Source of the DNA: Prostheceraeus crozeri
Lineage: Eukaryota; Platyhelminthes; Polycladida; Euryleptidae
Reading direction: 5' to 3'
Assembly: GCA_907163375.1 (NCBI GenBank)
Contig: CAJQUW010004443.1
Location: forward strand, 186,001-250,000
Length of the DNA stretch: 64,000 nucleotides
Shown here in pieces: positions 13,260 to 23,345 of the stretch. The translations under genes were made by a program, and so were the position numbers. The notes under the pieces were generated by a model. It saw nothing but the letters and a program-made list of their open reading frames with translations, did not search any database and had not been told where the DNA came from. The first letter of the stretch is position 1. Each line of letters starts with the position of its first letter.

Positions 13260-13408
13260 TCAGGAGATATGTAGTGTTTTCTTGACTGAATTCACAACAT
13301 TGTGGACACCTGGAAGGGCAGCCTTCTCCAGATTAACAGCATAAGGCATAGGTACATCAGCACCCGTTACGCGAACAGCCGGTGCGTCTAAATAGTTGAA
13401 TGCCGGAC
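13260..13408 (-). CDS. PDHB: PDHB terminal exon with stop codon
   Basis: The last coding exon gives 48 residues and a TGA stop at 13262-13260. It includes [20 protein letters not shown] and ends KKTLHIS, against KKTLNI in the human protein, so the C-terminus is full length. The acceptor is TTTTTTCAG before 13408. A poly(A) signal follows about 110 nt after the stop. The intron before it, 13409-26923, holds the IAP gene, the mariner and a hAT element. Confidence 0.95.
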
Positions 13409-15702
13409 CTGAAAAAAGAACTCGTGCTAATAATATGATACATGCCGGTACTTGTAATATATGTAACAACAAAAAATGTATCCATCTGTAGGAGGGTGTA
13501 CGAAATGATTTATAGAGAAGGTGAGGGGTTAATGGAAAGCATTAGGAACGACAACTCGATGTTTCGACTTCGCAGTCTTCACATGGCTTCCATCTAGACC
13601 GCAATATTGAGGTCGATGCCATGAAATTATGTTAACTAATTTGGCACCATAAAAAGATTCAACCAGTAAGATGAGATTTATACAGATTTGGCAGGTGATT
13701 TGATTGGAAAATAAAATAACATTATCATTGAAATGCAAATCCGCCACAACCACTTGAGGATCATTTTCGACAAGACTAGTAGCCTGAACATGTGATTGAT
13801 CACTGATGATTCAAGTAGAGGATTCCCATGTTTAATGAGACAGAATACGCCTTTTCCTTTTAGCGCGATATTTTTCGGACTACATTGTAGGCAAAGATAT
13901 TTAATTGTTTAAAAGGGCTAGATGAGAAATAGATATCTAAATTTGAACCCATTTTGGTACGATCCTTATCGTGGCGAAAAAAGCATTACGGCAATGGTGT
14001 GAAATTTCGATGCGATGTGCGATGCGACAAAGAGCTTTAGAAATAGCATATGATATAAAGCATATTTCACTGATATTACATGGTAAGTTTTAAGAAATAT
14101 TCAGTAGTTTCCCTGAAAAAATTGTTGAAGGTGAGAGCGGTAATACAGCAATTTAATGCAGTAACTATCAATCCAAGTGGAAGAAAAAATATTCCCATGA
14201 AGACTGATGGCACATCAATTGATAAACACCTGTGGAATTCATGACCATTAACAATTTCAGTGAGAATCCGAATATTATACTGAGGAATTGGCTATCAATA
14301 AGGCTCACCCATGTCAATAATGCTCTTCGAGTTATTTACCAGGCTGAAACTACAATATGGATCTATATTGCAAAGAATTAACAGAGGGCATTTTTGTGCC
14401 AATCTGGAATCGATCATCGCACGTCTTTCAATGTGAAAGATGTTGTCAATGTGCATTGTATATCATACGCAGTATGTTGTTAATTTTTATTTGCTTAAGC
14501 CAATTATATATCAAATTTTCTGATAGTTCATATTAATTTTTTCTGTTGTATCATGTAATTTCTTACGACAAAATTGCATATACACGTTAGATTATTGCCA
14601 AGCTTGGCGATCGCGTCTGGTTTTCTTTTGTATTATTCCTGTATATCATGCGCTCTTCAGATCAAATAATAAGCTGACGTGAAATAATGCAATAAAGTCT
14701 ATTTGAAAGAATTGTATCAGCAGTACTCTTATTTACAACTGTGTTTTGCAAAGCATTTGAAAAAAGTAGAATGTTAGAAGGCCGTACTTGTTGCAATTTG
14801 GACGTTGTTTTAATACATATATAAAATCTCTTGATTTATAATTGAAATGCGTTTTATTTCTGTAATTACCAAAACGAGCCAATGAAAAGGAATATTTGTT
14901 ACTGATATCACATGTAGTAGCCTATATATCATATACTATCATATATTACTGATTTTATCTAACCTGGCTCAAGAGATAAATGCGCCAATTCGCCTGGGAA
15001 TACACGCTACTATCGAGGAATTCATTGTTTAAAATGTCCAAGTCCTTATACGATTTCTGAGCTAAATTCCGGACGAGGAAGCATTTTGAATCATCCTTGT
15101 AGTTCTTTTGCTGAGGTGTGGCTATTGTAGGAAAAGTGCAAAACTTCTACTGACAGCATACTATGTGCGATGAGTTGTTTACATATCATACGTCGTTATT
15201 CTTAATCCGCACTAAAAGTGTAAAAATTGCAACCCAACATGCCTTATCTAATAAAATTCGATAATGAGGATCTGATCCGGAATTACATAATGTACATGTA
15301 TTCTTCATAGCAGCCTATATTGACGTCATTGTATATCAAATTTCCATTTTTGAACTACATTGCGAAGCATGTATTCTATAATACATTCCGAATATTTTAT
15401 AGATTTGCCATCTCAGTCGGCCTTGTATGTATGCAAATTTGATTTCTTGCATCAAATGATGTGATGCTTGAAAAACAAGTAGTTTTAAAATACATGTATA
15501 CGTAAATTAACACTTATACCGTAACGATGAACCTGCGTCTGATATCAGATTTCAAATATGCACAATCAATTATTACTTAATTGTTACTTAGTTGTTGATT
15601 TAATTATTACTTCATTTGAAAAGCTAGTCTGTCAGTAATGCATTAATATTGCTATTTGTCATGGCAGCAAACCATTCAGTGTATTGTTGTGTTTGTTTTC
15701 AG
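13409..15702. other. PDHB last intron, part 5' of the IAP gene
   Basis: No coding domain recognised. The IAP promoter and any 5' exon should be in or near this stretch, but I could not place them. Confidence 0.4.
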
Positions 15703-15712
15703 GCAATTTTCA

Positions 15713-16357
15713 ATGATTGTGAAAGAACATGGCTTGACAGATATTGCACCTCAATTCCATCAAAATCCTCAAATGCCTTCGGAAGCGGAAGATAACATGC
15801 GAGGTCTAGCAATTTTCATACTCTACTATGTGACATTGCCAGCTGGGAGCAGAAAGTACAATCTCCTGTTGTATAATGAAAGGTTCGCTCGCAACAAAAC
15901 ATCGAATATCTATCTACCAGACATGTTCTTGAGAAAGCTAGCAGAAGCTGGCTTTGTTGCGAAGTCGTGCGACATTTTCCAATGTTTCTGTTGCGGCCTT
16001 GAATTACAAGGTTTTGACGTAGATAATGATGATCCATCTGCCATTCATGCTGTTTTATCGCCGGAGTGCATGTATTTGCAAATAGCGTATAGAAAACCAT
16101 TCATCAATGAAACTCTTCGCCAGTATAATTTGAGTAACAGTAACGAAGCGCAAATCAACGACTGGGAGCTGGTTATCAATAAGGTTGTTCAATTGATTAG
16201 CCAATTCAAATTAACAACTCAGTACGAGGTAGCAAAAGAATTTGACTATTCTGACAACAAATGCGCAGCACTTTTCGTTCGCAAATTTCTCGAGAATCAA
16301 AGCGGATATCGTCGAGCCGATGAACTTGTCAGAGACCTTGAAGAGGCAGCGTACATG
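15713..16357 (+). CDS. Inhibitor of apoptosis (IAP) protein, BIR exon
   Basis: This exon encodes about 215 residues with one BIR zinc domain, the fold by which IAPs bind caspases or IAP-binding-motif proteins. Visible motifs are LAEAGFVAKSCDIFQCFCCG, giving the CxxC pair, then NDDPSAIHAVLSPEC, giving H-x6-C; all four zinc ligands are present. The usual tryptophan after the CxxC is phenylalanine (LQGFD). A likely 3' splice site, TTTGTTTTCAG, ends at 15702, so I start coding at the ATG at 15713; earlier exons with more BIR domains are possible but none was recognised. The exon end is set at ATG|GTGGGT after 16357, in phase with the RING exon. About 100 residues after the BIR match no domain I know; a UBA, common in IAPs, may be there in divergent form. 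It is antisense within the last PDHB intron. Confidence 0.85.
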
Positions 16358-17244
16358 GTGGGTCTAAAACTATTTCTGCATGCGTAGGAGTCTGCATAAT
16401 CTTGTATGTTAAGATATATCATACAATATTATGCGATGTACATTAACATTAGGTCGAAGCCAATCTTCCAAAACTAAAATGATGTGAAGACATATTCTCA
16501 ACTTACAAAATGAGAAAGCCAACTGTAGATTTACCAAGGAAAATAAAGATGCATGAACATAATAATTTAATTGTCATCTTTTCACTTTGATTGTGGAAGA
16601 AAGAAGGAACATTGTAAGCCAGAACCCGGTCATACTTAGAAAAATTAATTGGATTTATAGCTAAGGTGTGATCTAGAAACTGCTGTTAGTTATTACAACT
16701 CCTACACATCGGCGATAAATTTCTCCAAATCGAGCAATGAGACTTGCGATACATGTCGCTGCAAATGATATCAATATCAACCTACGTTTTATCTTACATG
16801 CACGCTAAGTTTGAGCTGTATCTTTCATTTGCATAAAGCAGTTGGACAATTTGAAAGCGAGTTGATAGGTCCATCTTAACTAAATCACAATTACAATGCT
16901 AATTACAATTACCCCTGAAGTTTTCGATAACAGCGAAAGTTGATCTCTGTGATGAATATTCAGAATATTTCGTCAAAACTATCTGATGTACTAGTTAGGT
17001 GCTCAATCAGAGAAGCAGCGTTATTCTTGACAAGCATGATGCACAACTGCGTTCCTTATAATAAGCGTTTGAAAATTTTATCATGAGCTCATACTCTTAC
17101 TATATTTTTATGATATGTAGAGGCAATGTCAAACTGAATAAAATAAAAGATCATTGTTTATACTGGGAAGCATATTAGGCAACACGCCTCTCTTCCAAGT
17201 GTCCAAATTCCATTTATACCACTATCATTCTTTCGTGTTACCTA

Positions 17245-17310
17245 TTTTAAGTTTGAACGCAGGTCTCGTGCACGCAGAGCTAGCACCCTACCACAAGGCT
17301 ACAGTCCGAA
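17245..17310 (-). repeat. tRNA-like sequence (SINE head candidate)
   Basis: On the minus strand TAGCCTTGTGG resembles a pol III A box and GCGTTCAAACT, about 30 nt on, a B box. No full cloverleaf forms, so a SINE or tRNA relic rather than a tRNA gene. Confidence 0.35.
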
Positions 17311-18184
17311 GATGAAATAATTTTAGAATATTTAATTTGCTGGTGAAACCTCGTAACATTTCTTTCAGTTTTGCGTTGTGTATAATATTCTCCTCACCAA
17401 TACTGAGAGGATCTGATTTTTCATGAAAGAACTAGTCAGAGAAGCAATGTTCCAGCAAAAAAGAACACCACATGCTGCGAAAGTCACTCTGAAACGTCTG
17501 AATAAAGTGCTCCTTCAGCGAATCGCCTTGGCCGGAAGTCGACCTATGAATTCATCGAATCTGAGTGCGTTACACTCTCATTAACGGGGAGCAACAAAGA
17601 AAACGCATTAAATGCGCCATACTAAGTGCAAAAAATATGCTAAGTAAAGTATACATGCACAGCTTGTATGTGAGTACAATAAATACTCTGTAATCGACAT
17701 TTACTGGTTAATTTCATAGTGAATCTCACTTCCGCTTGCGTCGTCTCCCCGAAAAAAGATAAGCTGCTAAAAATATGTACAGTCTATTTGCTAAAAGTTA
17801 TGTACAATTCCCTCTGAATTCCTTTCACTATGAAATTAAACAACCTCCCGTCAGCTGCCATCAACTATTTACTGGTTATGAATATCAACTTATCGTGCAA
17901 AATGACTTGCTTTATTCCTAACATATGAACAACAGATAAATGTTCAAGAATATCTACAGGTATATATGGAAGATAATCTTACCTTTGAGACAGTGGATAT
18001 CGGATATGGAAATTTTAATGCCTAAAGTGTATGTCATAACGGTATTTTGCTGTATTAAGCTAATTACCATATTAGCTCCAATAAAGTCATCGTGCCATTA
18101 ATCGCCCAATTGTGAAATCCATAATCGATTAATGAAAAATTGCTACTGGTGGCTGCAGTTTTAAGAAGCCTGTCCTGCACCTCA

Positions 18185-18270
18185 AAATTAGCGTGGATGG
18201 TGCTCTATCCAAGTAAAAGTAAGCTAAGGAAATGCAAGAGGTCCAGGATTCGAGTCTGTCCGCCTCCGTA
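18185..18270 (+). repeat. tRNA-like sequence (SINE head candidate)
   Basis: TAGCGTGGATGG fits an A box and AGGATTCGAGTCTG a B box about 50 nt later. No closed acceptor stem. Probably a SINE fragment. Confidence 0.35.
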
Positions 18271-19277
18271 GGTGCCAGCATTCCCACTAGAGGCTACTAA
18301 CCCTAACCCAGCCTGAGTAGCAAGTGTCTGAAGGCTTCCCGACTCCTAGCTTGTTAGTAACAAAAAAGTTGACTGCGTCTTTATGGCTGCTTTGTACCGA
18401 TACTTTCTGTTTTCCAAACTGCTTTCTGCAGGATTTTCCAAACAAATTTTGATCTGATGTTTCGAAACTCAGTTACGATCTCATTATTAAAATCATGCAG
18501 ACAGATAGTATTTTTTGCAGCTGCGCCATCAATGATCCTCCATGGACATCCAAACTGCAATAAATTCAACATCACTAGTCATCTTACAAAGACCTCTTTT
18601 GATTCCATGTTATACAGTATTGACTGGAAGTTGGGAACCTAAACCCCACTTCATGCAACCACGAAGACGGATATATATATCTACGGCATTCATACTTCTA
18701 TGGTTAAACACTTTTGTCAATGGTTTTCATTATCTCCCATTCCCGTGTTCACGTAAAGAATTTTGCTCGATTTATCTGTATTTCGTAATTACATTATACT
18801 GTTTGAAAAAGTATCGATCACGCGTTCTGGAACACACATAAACCGTAATCTTCAGACTCACATAAATTAATGACGTAAACAATTGCGTAAGATAGCAGAA
18901 TTAAAGCACTGCGGATAATTTTTTAATTTGGGCGACTTTAGTTAATGAGTTCCAACAAGACAATTGAATTCAAGGTCTGTTGCTACCCATTTCACATATA
19001 ATGAGAATTGATGGATTATCAACGTCAATGGCTAGTGAAAGATAGCATCTCTTCCCAATCGAATGTGAATTTTGATGGGCGTATTAACTTGCTGCATATT
19101 CCACCAATATATTTAAAGATATACTTTGACATCAAAAGCCAGCACATATACTCAGATAGTAGCCGCATCTCAGTATGTATAACTATTGTACTTTATGTAT
19201 TGCATGAACACTAAAAATAGTGTCAATCCAAATCATCTATGTGTAGCTACAATAATAAGGACTCCTTATTTTTACAG

Positions 19278-19706
19278 CCAGAGGACAGCCGACAGCCAAC
19301 ACTGTTTCTTCAAAGCACATCCGAAAATGTCAATTTTTTGAATTCAAATTCAGAAAAGAATACCAAGCAGATAGAGGATAATCCGCATAAAGCAAGAACA
19401 ACAATAATTCGGGATCAAGGAGTCAGTGGAGTAGCCGACCAGCCTACTACAGATACCAGATCTAGTACACAAAGTCAGTCCCTACCATCTTCCAGTCAGT
19501 CTTCGCAAAGGACAGCAGAAAGATTACAAGAAGAAACAGAGAAGCTCTACTTGTCTACTCGCTGTAAAAAATGCAGGAAAAAACAAGCTGATCATGTGAT
19601 TTTACCCTGTTCAGAATTATCGATATGCGGGAGCTGTTTACCATATGCGAATAATTGCCCTATGTGTGGTTGTAAAATTATTGATTCTATACAAACATAC
19701 ATGTAA
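19278..19706 (+). CDS. IAP protein, C-terminal RING exon
   Basis: This terminal exon encodes 142 residues: a serine/threonine/glutamine-rich linker, then RLQEETEKL and a C-terminal RING finger ending PMCGCKIIDSIQTYM with a TAA stop at 19704. The RLQEE helix and RING match the C-terminal ubiquitin-ligase module of IAPs such as XIAP. The ligand series is CKKC, PCSELSIC, GSC, CPMC: seven of eight zinc ligands are present, but the PCGH histidine is glutamate, so ligase activity is uncertain. The acceptor AG is at 19276-19277 and the join with the BIR exon is phase 0; together they give about 357 residues. The mariner starts 243 bp after the stop, and no AATAAA or ATTAAA lies between them. Confidence 0.85.
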   Translation, partial: PEDSRQPTLFLQSTSENVNFLNSNSEKNTKQIEDNPHKARTTIIRDQGVSGVADQPTTDTRSSTQSQSLPSSSQSSQRTAERLQEETEKLYLSTRCKKCRKKQADHVILPCSELSICGSCLPYANNCPMCGCKIIDSIQTYM

Positions 19707-19949
19707 AATGAAATGTGTTTTTTGAGTACATTACTTGTCATCAACATCGACCAACAGTAGACGTATTGCAATGATTCCTTAGCAATGTTAACCTTCTCCC
19801 CACTGAGGGAGGGCGATGAGCGTACCGAAAATTTTATCTAGCTCCTTAATGAAAGAAGATACGAACTCCAAATTATAGATAGCTTATTTTTTCTATTTTT
19901 TATTATTTTCCACAGCTTTTCACCAGTTTTGAATAGCATCGGCTTAATA

Positions 19950-20143
19950 CGAGGGGCGTTCCAAAAGTATCCGGACTGAGTCCATAACTTTGAGGGTAAT
20001 GATCTGATCCCTCTGAAGTTTAGGTATGTTGAACCCATTATCATCATTAATAAGCACAAAAAATTTCATCCCGATATCTTAATTGGTTACAAAGCTGCAA
20101 ATATTTTAGTGATGTCACTACTTGAAATTTAGTGACGACCAAA
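19950..20143 (+). repeat. Mariner left terminal inverted repeat
   Basis: About 194 bp, inverted copy of 21554-21747, differing at about two positions by eye. Confidence 0.9.
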
Positions 20144-20221
20144 GACAATATTTTGTCAAAAAAGAAAAATGGATATTTAAACATTTTTTATCAAAAAAGA
20201 AAAAGGGATGCACGTTACAAA

Positions 20222-21304
20222 CTAACAGTCTTCTTGTGGCAGAGCAACCTTCTCAATGTAGTCACCTTGCAACATGATGCACTTCTTCCAACGATCTTCA
20301 AGTTTGCGAATGGCAGACTTGAACCATTCAGGTGAGATGGACGCCAACACTGATCTCGTCTTCTGTTCCAGCTCCTCCCTTGTGTCGAAATGCATTCCAC
20401 GAAGAATGCTTTTCATTTGAGGAAATAAGGCATAATCCGATGGTGCCAGGTCTGGGCTGTATGGCGGATGCGGTGCGATGTCCCAACACAGATAATCTAT
20501 CCTCTCCATCGTTTTCCGAGCGGTGTGGGGTCTGGCGTTGTCTTGATGGAGCAGGATCACTTTCGATTTCTTCCCTGGACGGCGATGGTGATGGACTTCT
20601 TGCAATACTCCACAGTAGTAATCCGCATTGATTGTAGTGGAGTCGGGAAGAAAGTCCAAGTGGATGATGCCTTGTTCATCCCAGAAAGCAGTCAACATGA
20701 TCTTCTTTGCCATTGGAGAAGACTTTGCTTTCACGGGGGGCGTGGAACCCTTCGTCAACCACTGCTTCGATGCTTCTTTGGTTTCGGGAGAGAAGTATGG
20801 CAGCCAAGTTTCATCAGTTGTCATGAAGCGTGCCCAGTATCCATCAGCTCCCTCGGTCTGAAGCGCCAGCACATTTTCTTGTGAGCATTCCACCCTTCGA
20901 GTTCTTTGGTCTGAATTCAGCAGTTTTGGCACCCAACGAGCACACAGTTTACTCAATTGAAGATTGTCTTTCAAGATGCGGTGTACAGTTCCACCAGATA
21001 AGCCGAGCTTGATGGTGATTTGAGAAACTGGAACTCGGTCTTCCATTATCACTTTCTCGACATTCGCGATTGCATGTTGGCTAGTGGCATCCGCTGGGCG
21101 ACCCGGTCGACTTTCATCGCTGATGTTCTGGCGACCTTCACGAAATTGTTTTGCCCATGCAAAAACCTGAGTGCGTGACAAAGCAGATGAGCCAAGTTGA
21201 TTGACTAGCCTCGAATGAATTTCTGTTGGTGTAGACCCCTCGAATGCCAAAGAGGCGATGATTGCGCGCTGGCTCTCCGGTTTCTGAATACTCGTATCTT
21301 CCAT
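20222..21304 (-). CDS. Mariner transposase (D34D), open reading frame intact
   Basis: A 360-residue transposase starting at a true ATG (MEDTSIQKPE) and ending at TAG. Order: N-terminal helix-turn-helix region (residues about 10-125, with SRTQVFAWAKQFREGRQNIS and GRP), then the DDE/D catalytic domain. The catalytic aspartates are D164 (MTTDETW), D255 (LLHQDNARPHTA) and D290 (YSPDLAPSDYALFP). The gap between the last two is 34, the mariner D34D signature. WVPKLL (125-130) corresponds to the WVPHEL linker of mariners. Length slightly exceeds the usual 345. No stop or frameshift was found, so it may be active; activity is inferred only. Confidence 0.95.
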   Translation of the reverse strand: MEDTSIQKPESQRAIIASLAFEGSTPTEIHSRLVNQLGSSALSRTQVFAWAKQFREGRQNISDESRPGRPADATSQHAIANVEKVIMEDRVPVSQITIKLGLSGGTVHRILKDNLQLSKLCARWVPKLLNSDQRTRRVECSQENVLALQTEGADGYWARFMTTDETWLPYFSPETKEASKQWLTKGSTPPVKAKSSPMAKKIMLTAFWDEQGIIHLDFLPDSTTINADYYCGVLQEVHHHRRPGKKSKVILLHQDNARPHTARKTMERIDYLCWDIAPHPPYSPDLAPSDYALFPQMKSILRGMHFDTREELEQKTRSVLASISPEWFKSAIRKLEDRWKKCIMLQGDYIEKVALPQEDC

Positions 21305-21553
21305 CGCGTGACTGTATCGACGATTGATTGAAAAATCATTAAGTCATTAACTTTAATGTGACAATTCGTGAATCATGAACATCGAACGCAGCTCAGTGAA
21401 ATCCATGAGACGAGTGCAATTCAATAACAAACTTTGCATCTGACTAAATCAGTCAACATTCTAAAGCAATAGAAGACATCAAAGTCGTGAGAAGAATTCA
21501 TAAGAAAGAAAAGAAACAATAAATGATATGATCTTACGATTCTTAATAATCAA

Positions 21554-21747
21554 TTTGGTCGTCACTAAATTTCAAGTAGTGACATTACTAAAATATTTGC
21601 AGCTTTGTAACCAATTAAGATATCGGGATGAAATTTTTTGTGCTTATTAATGATGATAATGGGTTCAACATACCTAAACTTCAGAGGGATCAGATCATTA
21701 CTCTCAAAGTTATGGACTCAGTCCGGATACTTTTGGAACGCCCCTCG
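21554..21747 (-). repeat. Mariner right terminal inverted repeat
   Basis: Inverted partner of 19950-20143. The short open frames running over both repeats are artefacts of the repeat sequence. Confidence 0.9.
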
Positions 21748-21779
21748 TACTTTCGTCACAATGAAATTTATAAAATTTG

Positions 21780-22200
21780 AATGTACGACGTGTTTGTCAA
21801 TATTGCACTATTTTTTGGGAGGGGGTAGAGATGAGGGTAGGGTGGGGATTTGCGTAGTTGTTAGGTTTGTTTTGATTGTGTGCAGTGGTGGCAATTGGTC
21901 TGTGTTTGGCACAAGTCCAGTTTATGGTGTATTGGGCAAGTGCGATGTTTGTGCATTTGAGATGAAGCCAATGGTTGTTTGGGATGTTGCATCGTGTAGA
22001 TGATTGTTTTCTTGTTATTAGTTTGTTGCATGTGGTACAGGTGTAAGTGGGGTGTGACGGGGATTGCGTTCAATGTCTTCCGCCAGCCACCACGCGGGAA
22101 CAGGCGGCCGACCCACCAAAACCCCGACGGCTCCCCGGGCCTCTTGCGAGCAGCCGCAGGTGATGAGGGATGGGCTCTGCTCCCCAGTGGGAAGATTCAT
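21780..22200 (-). pseudogene. Possible LINE ORF2 N-terminal relic
   Basis: On the minus strand a GC-rich patch encodes WWLAEDIERNPRHTP, which resembles the GDIERNPGP-type segment near the start of ORF2 in CR1-like LINEs; the GP is replaced by RH. The sequence beyond is C/A-rich on this strand with stops in each frame. A weak call based on one motif. Confidence 0.35.
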
Positions 22201-23345
22201 CGCTGTACAAACAATTGTGGGTAGGAAGCTAAGATCGGTAATGTGGTATCTTTTAATGTAGACATAACATCATTCGTTTACACACCGTCTGGATATTCAT
22301 CCTATAAAGTTGTGTTGGACTACAGTAAATGGGCAACAAGATCATTGGATGCTACAAAAACAAAATGAATCTTGTCAAATTGAATAGATTTTCAGTTGTT
22401 GAAAAATTTAAGACGTTCAGTGTAATTAAGCACACCTCATTTCTACTACGAATCTGTGCGTCTGCCGAGCTCTACATTCATGTTATTTTCAGGCAGAATC
22501 AAAGGAAGCAAACATATGTAAATTCAATGGAAAGCAGACTCCATTTTTCAGATAAAATGACGTTTGTTTTTCAATTGAGAAGATCAAAACCTAGAGCAAT
22601 GGAACGCCTTTAAGGCATCATGTGTATTTCGTGCTAACATCCTGACAGGAATTTCTGATCAATGATGTATGTGAGAATGCGATTAAATGCATAAAGTTAC
22701 AGGTGAAAATTAATCAAATATAGTGTTTACCGAAACCAAAATGCGTGGATACATGAACACATGATTGTATGACCTGAATACATTCTGTGCCAAATATTGC
22801 GGTTCTATGCATGTTGTGCTATATCTACATTTGACTGGGCGAATGGGGTTGATCTGTGGTCACGTGATTATTATTGTCTATTATATCACTATTTATTAAA
22901 ATTGAATTTCCTAACTATGCTATAAGTCCTTTTCAACTTGCTTTTTGAACTTCAATTATTTTTTTACTTATTTTACTTCATGACAATGGATTTTATAGCC
23001 GAAATAAATTGTATTTTTTGCTAGTAATAATGTAACAACTTTACTTGGCTTTCCCAAACTGTTCAATCAATCTGGGCATATTACTTCTCATTTAATCAGA
23101 GAAGACAGACAGATGTCATTTTCACTGAAAACGACCGCTTCTCAGTGGATTCCCGGGCGCTTCCTTCGACCATGTCCGACGGATCGGTAGTCGCAATAGG
23201 ACTGCACATCATTCAGTGAAAGTCTCGGTCTCGTTCCGTTAAGTTAGCGGAACGGCGCATAGTCAAACAGCATAAATAAGAGACAAAAGCTAGACATCAA
23301 GTGTGGCATGATAGCACTAAACTTGCAGATAGATGATGTGTCATT
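22201..23345. other. Intron DNA with one dispersed repeat
   Basis: Contains the interspersed repeat at 22669-22797; otherwise no element or gene recognised. Confidence 0.4.
22669..22797 (+). repeat. Interspersed repeat, copy 1
   Basis: Shares TATGTGAGAATGCGATTAAA and the flanking stretch up to CCAAATATT with 53873-54036 in the same orientation. The second copy has about 30 extra bases in the middle. Family unknown. Confidence 0.7.

Larger units (their letters stand above)
16358..19277 (+). other. IAP intron
   Basis: Inferred intron between the BIR and RING exons, with GTGGGT at its start and TTATTTTTACAG at its end. It holds two short tRNA-like sequences (17245-17310 and 18185-18270) and a small inverted repeat near 17707-17842, otherwise nothing I recognise. 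An extra exon cannot be excluded. Confidence 0.6.
19950..21747 (-). mobile_element. Mariner transposon, near-intact, with about 194-bp TIRs
   Basis: Ends CGAGGGGCGTTCCAAAAGTA are inverted and flanked by TA on both sides (19948-19949, 21748-21749). The inverted repeats continue to about 20143 and 21554 with only two or so mismatches. The element is 1798 bp and carries one open transposase frame. Nearly identical ends and an unbroken frame suggest recent movement. It lies in the last PDHB intron, just past the IAP stop codon. Classical mariner ends are only about 30 bp, so the repeat length is unusual. Confidence 0.95.

Noticed and set aside
13529..13753. 74-residue minus-strand frame near the PDHB last exon
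   Set aside because: Not part of PDHB, no clear domain and no supporting splice context.
19838..20059. Paired frames MCLLMMIMGSTYLNFRG at both mariner ends
   Set aside because: They are the two terminal inverted repeats read in opposite directions, with start-like codons by chance.
20332..20884. Plus-strand open frames opposite the mariner
   Set aside because: Shadows of the transposase frame; no domain.
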